Shown piece after piece: positions 1-5,123 of a stretch of 16,503 nt of DNA (the stretch's first letter is position 1; each line of letters begins with the position of its first letter). Made by a program: the position numbers and the translations under genes. The stretch is from JAVBPB01 sp031549965 (GTDB lineage Bacteria; Bacillota; Clostridia; Lachnospirales; Lachnospiraceae). The notes beneath the pieces are model-generated. The model worked only from the letters and a program-made list of their open reading frames with translations. It made no database searches and was not told the DNA's origin. The DNA lies in contig JAVBPB010000155.1 of the NCBI GenBank assembly GCA_031549965.1, forward strand, positions 1-16,503, written 5' to 3'.

Positions 1-35
1 ATCAAAAGATAAAATATTACATTAAAATACTTCAT
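1..35 (-). CDS. start of a gene cut by the window edge, possibly a RAMP (Cas7/Cas5-like) protein
   Basis: An ATG at position 35 on the minus strand, 15 bp after the stop of the Cas10-like gene, opens a frame without a stop up to the window edge. It reads MKYFNVIFYLL. Many RAMP-fold type III effector subunits (Csm3, Csm4, Csx10, Cmr families) start with a short beta strand of this hydrophobic kind, and the position right after a cas10-like gene fits. Only 11 codons are visible and the ribosome site is weak (TTAGTAGA). The gene call is tentative and the RAMP assignment is inference from context. Confidence 0.35.
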   Translation of the reverse strand, partial: MKYFNVIFYLL

Positions 36-50
36 TCTACTAACATTTAT

Positions 51-1358
51 TTAAGAATCCGTTATCTTACTTAATAATCCATATAAATTATTTCTTGTAC
101 CAATTTTATTGGAATAACCTGACTGTTTTATATGATATAAAAGTTTCATGTCGTGTACAAAGAATCGCCAATTATTTAAATTTTTATATTGGTCATTTAT
201 TCTATTACTATCTGTATATTTAGTATTATCCAATTCATCTTTTAAACTTTTTCTATCAATATCAAAAAAGACCAAATTATTAATACAGATTTTAAATTTT
301 CTATAATTTTCAAGTTTATTATTAATAAAATCATCATCTTTACAACATTTTTCCTTTTTAGCTATTAATAATTGTTCTTCAACCCTGTCATAATAATAAC
401 GTATTGGTTCATGGCTATATGTAAACTCAACTCCAATACTCATTCTTAATTCTTTGTTTATGATATCACTTTTCAATTCCAGATCAATGTCTTTTTTTAA
501 TTCTTCATTAATTCCATTTAATATAAATTTGGTTAGTTCTATACCAGCAAACAAATGTCTCGGCAAAACAGCAAAAAACATATCATCCCCTGCCATATAC
601 AATGGAAAAATCTTAAAATCATCATATTGTTTTTTTAATATATCCACATAGTCATGTAATTTTTCAAAACTAATGTACTCATTTAATATTTTACTAATCT
701 TATCATAAACCTCATAAGACTCTAACCCTTTAAACAAGTCACCCATTCCGTCCAAATCTGCTTTAATCATTACAACCTTAAACCGCTTACCATTCCCCTC
801 TTTTTCGTCTTCATCTTTTTCATTTCTATCCTTAAGTTCATCAATAGTATTACAAAAATTTTTATATTTATCTATAATTATATCATTCTCATGGTAATCT
901 TTTTTCTCAAATTTAAATAAGACTTCGGAATTTTCCTTAATAATTTTATTCATACAATCTTTATGTTTCAATAGTTTCTTTGCATCTGAAATATCTTTTA
1001 ATTGATCAATAACATTATTATCTTCCTTTTTAAAATAAACATATTTAAGCAAAGCTTGTCCGCAAAATTTTTTATAATATTGTACAAATAATTTATTCAA
1101 ATTTTCTTTTATTTCATTTTCCTCTATATCAATGTAAAAAATTTGAATACCAGAACAATTAAGCAATACTTTAATATTTTTATTACAGAATTTTTCATTA
1201 ATTGCCTTTTTTAATTCTTTAGATATCTCATTGGAGGATTGAATTATATTTCTTAATGTTCCATGTTCTGATTGTTTTTCCTGTGTATGAGAATTTATCC
1301 TTTCATATAAAAAAGTTTGAACTTTATCTATAGAAATAGCTACTACATATTTCTCCAT
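51..1358 (-). CDS. Cas10-like two-palm nucleotide cyclase without HD domain (type III CRISPR-like)
   Basis: This 435-residue protein looks like a reduced Cas10, the large subunit of type III CRISPR complexes that makes cyclic oligoadenylate from ATP. Residues 1-110 resemble palm 1, with the opening strand YVVAISIDKVQTFLYERI and a GSG-like turn (NCSGIQIFY, 67-75). Residues 193-340 are the palm 2 cyclase: DLDGMG at 201-206 is the first metal site, and AGDD at 256-259 is the GGDD signature with its first glycine changed to alanine. RMSIGV (305-310) and a helix ending LLIAKK follow, as in GGDEF-fold enzymes. Both metal-binding acidic clusters are intact, so cyclase activity is plausible. There is no N-terminal HD nuclease and no CxxC pair of the usual zinc finger, so it is far shorter than typical Cas10 (roughly 600-900 residues). 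A lysine/aspartate/glutamate-rich linker (about 174-192) separates the palms. ATG at 1358 follows GGGGAG. It is preceded by a small ORF and followed at once by another gene start. Family is fairly sure; CRISPR subtype is unknown. Confidence 0.8.
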   Translation of the reverse strand: MEKYVVAISIDKVQTFLYERINSHTQEKQSEHGTLRNIIQSSNEISKELKKAINEKFCNKNIKVLLNCSGIQIFYIDIEENEIKENLNKLFVQYYKKFCGQALLKYVYFKKEDNNVIDQLKDISDAKKLLKHKDCMNKIIKENSEVLFKFEKKDYHENDIIIDKYKNFCNTIDELKDRNEKDEDEKEGNGKRFKVVMIKADLDGMGDLFKGLESYEVYDKISKILNEYISFEKLHDYVDILKKQYDDFKIFPLYMAGDDMFFAVLPRHLFAGIELTKFILNGINEELKKDIDLELKSDIINKELRMSIGVEFTYSHEPIRYYYDRVEEQLLIAKKEKCCKDDDFINNKLENYRKFKICINNLVFFDIDRKSLKDELDNTKYTDSNRINDQYKNLNNWRFFVHDMKLLYHIKQSGYSNKIGTRNNLYGLLSKITDS

Positions 1359-1362
1359 TCAA

Positions 1363-1494
1363 TCACTCCCCTTCTCTAAAAGTTCCTATTGTAGGTGCAT
1401 GCTTATAATGAGTTAAATAATTGAGATAGGTTTGCTCCATTTGCAGATAGTTATTAATAATATCATAAATTACAACCCATTTGTCAACTTTCAT
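1363..1494 (-). CDS. small ORF (43 aa) leading the Cas10-like operon
   Basis: An ATG at 1494 opens a 43-codon frame ending in TGA at 1363-1365, four bases before the ATG of the Cas10-like gene. It has a good ribosome site of its own (GAGGAAGGGG, about 11 bases upstream) and lies about 56 bases after the likely transcription start. The ribosome site of the Cas10-like gene (GGGGAG) lies inside its last codons, so translation of the two is probably coupled. The peptide starts MKVDKWVVIYDIINNYL and ends PTIGTFREGE. It has no signal peptide, no transmembrane segment and no cysteine. I recognise no family. It could be a small complex subunit or a leader peptide that sets translation of the next gene. 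Confidence 0.55.
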   Translation of the reverse strand: MKVDKWVVIYDIINNYLQMEQTYLNYLTHYKHAPTIGTFREGE

Positions 1495-1557
1495 TTATTT
1501 TATTACCCCTTCCTCATTGTTAATTTTAAAAAATAATGTTGAAAAATGTCTGATTTT

Positions 1558-1587
1558 ATTATACACCAAAATATTCCAATATGTAAA
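1558..1587 (-). promoter_or_regulatory. sigma-A promoter of the Cas10-like operon
   Basis: On the minus strand, TTTACA (1587-1582) and TATAAT (1563-1558) are 18 bp apart. Transcription would start near 1551, leaving a leader of about 56 bases before the small ORF. It is divergent from the nitroreductase promoter. Confidence 0.65.
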
Positions 1588-1617
1588 TATATTTTACAAT
1601 TATTTAATAAAAATGTA

Positions 1618-1647
1618 TTGACATATTAATAATTTATCTTATATGAT
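1618..1647 (+). promoter_or_regulatory. sigma-A promoter of the nitroreductase gene
   Basis: TTGACA (1618-1623, perfect -35) and TATGAT (1642-1647, -10) are 18 bp apart, about 38 bases ahead of the start codon. The two divergent -35 boxes lie only about 30 bp apart. Confidence 0.75.
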
Positions 1648-1685
1648 TAATCTAATACATATTAATAAAATTATAGGAGGACTAC

Positions 1686-2195
1686 ATGACAGTAAAAGAT
1701 GCAATTCAAACTCGTAGAAGTATTCGTAAATTTAAACCAGAAGGCATAATAAAAGATGAGGATTTAACTCTAATTTTAACTGCTGGTATGATGGCACCAT
1801 CTGCCTGCAATATGCGACCATGGAAGTTTATAGTAATAAAAAATAGAAATAAATTAAATGAGATTAGAAAGGTTCATCCATATACCTCCATGTTAGAAAC
1901 TGCTTCCCTTGCTATTGTTATTACTGCCTTACCAGAAATTCAACAGGGAATTGCAAAAGATTACTTCCCCCAAGATTGCGGTGCTGCCACTCAAAATATA
2001 TTACTACAGGCATGGGAATTAGGTTACGGAACATGCTGGTGCGGCGTCTATCCTAAAGAAGAATGTATGGCAGAGCTGAAAGAAATATTAAATCTTGATT
2101 CAATTCCATTTAATATTATTGCACTTGGTGTACCGGATGAAGTACCAAATGCACGAGGTTTTTTTGAATCAGATAGGATAAGTTACATTGAATAA
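1686..2195 (+). CDS. nitroreductase family protein (FMN-dependent)
   Basis: A 169-residue protein of the small nitroreductase family, FMN enzymes that pass hydride from NAD(P)H to nitroaromatics, quinones or other acceptors. The FMN-phosphate motif RRSIRKF is at residues 10-16 and APSACNMRPWKF at 37-48. The conserved helix with GAATQNILLQAWELGYGTCW (99-118) and the late segment IIALGVPDE are also present. It is close to the minimum length of the family, whose members normally work as homodimers with FMN at the interface. A strong ribosome site (AGGAGG, 1675-1680) stands five bases before ATG. It has its own promoter and is followed by a long gap, so it looks monocistronic. The physiological substrate cannot be read from the sequence. 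Cysteines near 118-120 (CWCG) are common in clostridial members. Confidence 0.9.
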   Translation: MTVKDAIQTRRSIRKFKPEGIIKDEDLTLILTAGMMAPSACNMRPWKFIVIKNRNKLNEIRKVHPYTSMLETASLAIVITALPEIQQGIAKDYFPQDCGAATQNILLQAWELGYGTCWCGVYPKEECMAELKEILNLDSIPFNIIALGVPDEVPNARGFFESDRISYIE

Positions 2196-2226
2196 ATTTA
2201 AATATTTGACAAAATCAATATTTACA

Positions 2227-2240
2227 TGCAAATATTTGCA
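2227..2240. repeat. 14-bp perfect palindrome, possible operator
   Basis: TGCAAATATTTGCA is a perfect palindrome in the gap after the nitroreductase gene, about 67 bp before the -35 box of the chemoreceptor gene. No T-tract follows, so it is not a terminator. The half-site TGCAAAT appears again in the inverted repeat at 4987-5011, in the other arrangement. In DNA this AT-rich a chance origin is possible. Confidence 0.35.
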
Positions 2241-2306
2241 CAAGATTATCTTATATTCAATTAAACTTTTTTCTCCCATGAAGTGTCTTGCTCACTAAAA
2301 ATGTTC

Positions 2307-2335
2307 TTGTAATACTATTAAATTTATTGTATAAT
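2307..2335 (+). promoter_or_regulatory. sigma-A promoter of the CZB chemoreceptor gene
   Basis: TTGTAA (2307-2312) and a perfect TATAAT (2330-2335) are 17 bp apart. The leader of about 98 bases before ATG contains no clear hairpin. Confidence 0.7.
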
Positions 2336-2440
2336 GAAAAAGGTATCTTAATTAGCAAATCTATCTCTTGTTGAAATTAATTTCCAATTTTTGTAATATT
2401 ATTAAGATATATAATCGTTTTTAAGGAGGAAGTTGTTTAA

Positions 2441-3775
2441 ATGGCTATAAACAAGCTAAAGAATCAACAATATGAAGAAATTAGAGCTCTTTTCAAATCT
2501 GTTATTAACTTAACAAGTTCATTAAGTGCATTTGGCATTAAATTAAAACATGAGAATGAAACTATTAGTAATTACATTCATGAATTAGATTTAATTTCTA
2601 GCAATTTTAGTCAAGACTTTAACAATATTATTTCTGAGCAAGGGCTTATTGTAAGTGGCTCCCAAAATATTTCTGAATTGCTATCAAATATTCAATCAGA
2701 AATTCAACTTGTAAAATCTGGTGTCGTTAACAATTCCAATACTATGTTACAAGTTCTTGAGCAAATGAATGCCATTAAGTCTAAATCAGATCATATGCGT
2801 AATCAAATACAGTTGCTTGATACTGCAAGTAAAGAAGTACAATCTTCCATAAAAAATCTAGAAAAAATTGCCTTACAAACCAATATGCTTGCTCTAAATG
2901 CTTCTGTAGAGGCCTCCAGAGCTGGAGCTGCTGGCAAGGGATTTGGTGTTGTGGCTGGTGAAGTACAATCTCTCTCTTTAAGCACTTCTAAACTTTTGGA
3001 AACAATGACATCTTCTTTAGAAAATATTAATAGCTCAACTTCTGTTGCTATGAATAGCATTCAGGATACAGCTATCAGTATAGGAGTAATTGATGATACC
3101 ATATCCGTTTTAAGTAATGACTTATCTGGAGAAAAACAAAACATTGAAGAAATCTATGAAAATGTGTCAAAGATTAATACAATATCAAGTAATTTTACTG
3201 AAATTACTACCAATGTATCCAGAACAATAGAAGAATCCACAAAACATGTAAATCAGATTACTCAAATGTCAAATAATTTAGAGAGAGTTGTTAAGAACTT
3301 AGGTGATTTATATAAATCTTTTGAAAATGTAGAAAATCAATCAAAGCAATCTGAAAAAAGTATTTCAAATATTACATCTAATTCTCAATATAGCTTCAAT
3401 AATAATGATTTTATTGCTATATTGGAAGCTGCTGTTTCAGCTCATAAGTCATGGACTGAAACCGTTACAAAAATGGTGCATGAACATACAGTTATTCCTG
3501 TACAAAGTGACTCTCATAAATGCGGATTTGGACACTACTACTATTTGCTTTCTCCTAAAAGCAAATCAATTATGCCACTATGGGAATCTATTGAAGCAAA
3601 ACATTCACAATTACATAAATTAGGCGAAAAGATTATAATTGCAGTTTCAAGCAATCATTTAGATAAATCCATAGAGTATTTATCACAAGTTCAGTCTCTT
3701 TCTTTAGACATTATAAATTCATTTAATAAAATGATAAATATTACCCAAAATATGGAAAGGGAAACTGTTTTTTAG
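2441..3775 (+). CDS. soluble methyl-accepting chemotaxis-like protein with C-terminal CZB zinc domain
   Basis: A 444-residue cytoplasmic chemoreceptor-type protein with no transmembrane segment. Residues 1-320 are a long coiled coil carrying the MCP signalling hairpin: the tip region at about 142-182 includes LQTNMLALNASVEASRAG and GKGFGVVAGEV, the part that contacts CheA and CheW. Residues 325-440 form a CZB (chemoreceptor zinc-binding) domain. Its four expected ligands are visible as H335 (AHKSW), C361 (KCGFGHYYY), H388 and H392 (KHSQLH). In CZB domains the ligand cysteine can sense hypochlorous acid or zinc, and the domain also regulates diguanylate cyclases such as DgcZ; which applies here is unknown. 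ATG follows AAGGAGG (2423-2429). No che gene is in the window. Some receptors of this layout act outside chemotaxis. Confidence 0.9.
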   Translation: MAINKLKNQQYEEIRALFKSVINLTSSLSAFGIKLKHENETISNYIHELDLISSNFSQDFNNIISEQGLIVSGSQNISELLSNIQSEIQLVKSGVVNNSNTMLQVLEQMNAIKSKSDHMRNQIQLLDTASKEVQSSIKNLEKIALQTNMLALNASVEASRAGAAGKGFGVVAGEVQSLSLSTSKLLETMTSSLENINSSTSVAMNSIQDTAISIGVIDDTISVLSNDLSGEKQNIEEIYENVSKINTISSNFTEITTNVSRTIEESTKHVNQITQMSNNLERVVKNLGDLYKSFENVENQSKQSEKSISNITSNSQYSFNNNDFIAILEAAVSAHKSWTETVTKMVHEHTVIPVQSDSHKCGFGHYYYLLSPKSKSIMPLWESIEAKHSQLHKLGEKIIIAVSSNHLDKSIEYLSQVQSLSLDIINSFNKMINITQNMERETVF

Positions 3776-3798
3776 AAAACAATCAATTTATTCAAAAG

Positions 3799-3849
3799 AA
3801 AGCCTCCAGACCGATGAAAGAAAAAATAATCAACCTGGAGACTTTTTTA
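3799..3849 (+). terminator. rho-independent terminator of the CZB chemoreceptor gene
   Basis: Arms AAAGCCTCCAG (3799-3809) and CTGGAGACTTT (3835-3845) pair at 10 of 11 positions and run into a T-tract. The loop is long (25 bases) and rich in A. Confidence 0.75.
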
Positions 3850-3871
3850 TTATTCGTTTCTGTTTTTTGAT

Positions 3872-4009
3872 AACCAAATGTTACTATTCACGGCCTGATT
3901 AATATTAGGTCAATGAAAAAATCCTTCAATACAGTAAATTAATTTTTCAAATGAATATGAACATATATGTGTACAATTTCAACAAAACTGTGAATAGTAA
4001 CAACCAAAT
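3872..4009. mobile_element. 122-bp MITE-like element with 8-bp target duplication (copy 1)
   Basis: GTTACTATTCAC (3880-3891) and GTGAATAGTAAC (3990-4001) are perfect 12-bp terminal inverted repeats. The 8 bases outside each end are identical: AACCAAAT at 3872-3879 and at 4002-4009. This is a textbook insertion footprint. The 122-bp interior has no reading frame, so the element is non-autonomous and needs a transposase elsewhere. It carries the core GATTAATATTAGGTCAATG followed by AAAAAATCC, which recurs in the other copies. It lies exactly between two convergent terminators. I do not recognise the parent IS family. The stretch 3776-4073 holds only the two terminators and this element. Confidence 0.88.
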
Positions 4010-4021
4010 AAATATTTTACA

Positions 4022-4064
4022 ATAAAAAACGCTGTAGATCTACTAATAGTAAATTTACAACGTT
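4022..4064 (-). terminator. rho-independent terminator of the response regulator gene
   Basis: Read on the minus strand, arms 4064-4050 and 4042-4028 form a 15-bp stem with one mismatch and two G-U pairs. The loop has seven bases and a run of six T follows (4029-4024). It begins 10 bases after the stop codon. Confidence 0.8.
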
Positions 4065-4073
4065 TATATTTGA

Positions 4074-4757
4074 TTAACTTATTGAAAACTTAAAGCCAAT
4101 ACCCCAAACTGTTTTAATATCCCAATTGCTATGATTAAAATCATTTAATTTTTCATTAAGTCTTTTTACATAAAAATCAACAGTTCTGTTATCTCCAAAA
4201 TAATCTTCTCCCCAGACAATATCTAATAGATTTGCTCTTGTTAAGAGTTGATTAGGGTTATTGGCTAAAGTCCACAAAACTTCAATTTCTCTTTTAGTCA
4301 GTATAATATCTGCTCCCTCTATTGAAACTGTATAATCATTTAAATCAATGACCAAATTATCATATGTGTATATGCGTTCCAGCTCATTGCCACTTGTAGG
4401 CATTCTTTTAAGAACCGCTTTTATTCTCTGCATTACTTCACTTGGAGAAAATGGTTTCACTATGTAATCATCTGCACCAATATCCAAACCCATAATTTGC
4501 TGAAAATCTTCTCCCCTAGCAGTTATCATAATAATAGGAACATTAGATATCTTTCGTATTGTTTTGCAAACTTCAAAGCCATCAATTTCAGGCATTGTAA
4601 CATCTAAAGTTACGATATCAAAATCCTTTTTATTAAATTCTTCTAAAGCTGTCAAACCATTGTAAGCTACTACTGTTGAAAAACCTTCTTTTTTTGCATA
4701 TCCCTCTAAAACAGATGTTATTTGCTCATTATCATCTGCAATTAAAATAGCTGGCAT
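4074..4757 (-). CDS. OmpR/PhoB-family response regulator (orphan)
   Basis: A 227-residue two-component response regulator. The receiver domain (1-120) has D8/D9, the phosphoacceptor D52 in TLDVTMPEIDG, T79 (IMITA) and K101 (DDYIVKPFSP), so it should be phosphorylated normally. Residues 130-227 are a winged-helix DNA-binding domain, with LTKREIEVLWTLANNPNQLL and a recognition helix around NRTVDFYVKRLNEKL. ATG at 4757 follows GAGGTGG. No histidine kinase gene is adjacent: the upstream neighbour is the divergent EET operon 366 bp away. Its partner kinase must be elsewhere, or it works with a shared kinase. Control of the neighbouring operon is possible, but only proximity supports it. Confidence 0.93.
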   Translation of the reverse strand: MPAILIADDNEQITSVLEGYAKKEGFSTVVAYNGLTALEEFNKKDFDIVTLDVTMPEIDGFEVCKTIRKISNVPIIMITARGEDFQQIMGLDIGADDYIVKPFSPSEVMQRIKAVLKRMPTSGNELERIYTYDNLVIDLNDYTVSIEGADIILTKREIEVLWTLANNPNQLLTRANLLDIVWGEDYFGDNRTVDFYVKRLNEKLNDFNHSNWDIKTVWGIGFKFSIS

Positions 4758-4896
4758 ATTACCACCTCAATAATTGAATAATTAAAACAGACCAATAACC
4801 CCTTATTAATCTATTCCATTATAAATTATAATTGTGGCAAAAATGTGTTATTTTAGAAAAAAATAATATTTTTTATTCAACATATGGCTGCCTATA

Positions 4897-4982
4897 TATT
4901 ATATATGTTATTTTTCAAATGAATTTATGGTATTGATGGACTTTTTCATCGATCTAATATTAATCAGACAGTGAATAGTAAC
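4897..4982. mobile_element. one-ended remnant of the MITE family (copy 2, inverted)
   Basis: The minus strand from 4982 starts with the same 12-bp end GTTACTATTCAC and follows copy 1 closely for about 58 bases (shared GATTAATATTAG, then ATGAAAAA, TCC and TCAATAC). It then becomes patchy towards about 4897. I find no second terminal repeat and no matching target duplication, so the far end is probably lost or rearranged. It sits upstream of the EET promoter, in the 366-bp divergent gap 4758-5123. The left boundary is approximate. Confidence 0.75.
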
Positions 4983-4986
4983 GTTG

Positions 4987-5011
4987 ATTTGCATTTTTAA
5001 TAAATGCAAAT
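4987..5011. repeat. perfect 10-bp inverted repeat upstream of the EET promoter
   Basis: ATTTGCATTT (4987-4996) and AAATGCAAAT (5002-5011) are perfectly complementary around a five-base spacer. The repeat ends 10 bp ahead of the -35 box of the NDH-2 operon. That is a natural place for a regulator site. No T-tract follows, so a terminator is less likely. Confidence 0.5.
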
Positions 5012-5021
5012 GCCCCAAGCC

Positions 5022-5050
5022 TTTACTTTTATTTTTTTTTATGTTATACT
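5022..5050 (+). promoter_or_regulatory. sigma-A promoter of the EET operon
   Basis: TTTACT (5022-5027) and TATACT (5045-5050) are 17 bp apart. The spacer contains a T-run that may bend the DNA. Transcription would start near 5057, giving a leader of about 67 bases. Confidence 0.65.
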
Positions 5051-5099
5051 AATAGTATCTATGAGTATCTGGATATTAATTCCAGATTAATTATTAGTA
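5047..5099 (+). promoter_or_regulatory. nested inverted repeats in the NDH-2 5' region
   Basis: ATCTGGA (5067-5073) pairs with TCCAGAT (5081-5087) around a seven-base loop. Outside it TACTAATA (5047-5054) pairs with TATTAGTA (5092-5099). The outer left arm overlaps the -10 box, so the outer pair can only act as DNA, for example as a binding site. The inner hairpin would be in the mRNA leader. No known riboswitch is recognised. Confidence 0.4.
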
Positions 5100-5123
5100 A
5101 AATAATTTACAGAGGTGATTAAC

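Noticed and set aside
5115..5123. GTG start three codons upstream for ndh2
   Set aside because: The GTG is part of the ribosome site AGAGGTGA. ATG at 5124 has correct spacing and gives a standard NDH-2 start (MPKKILVIGAG).
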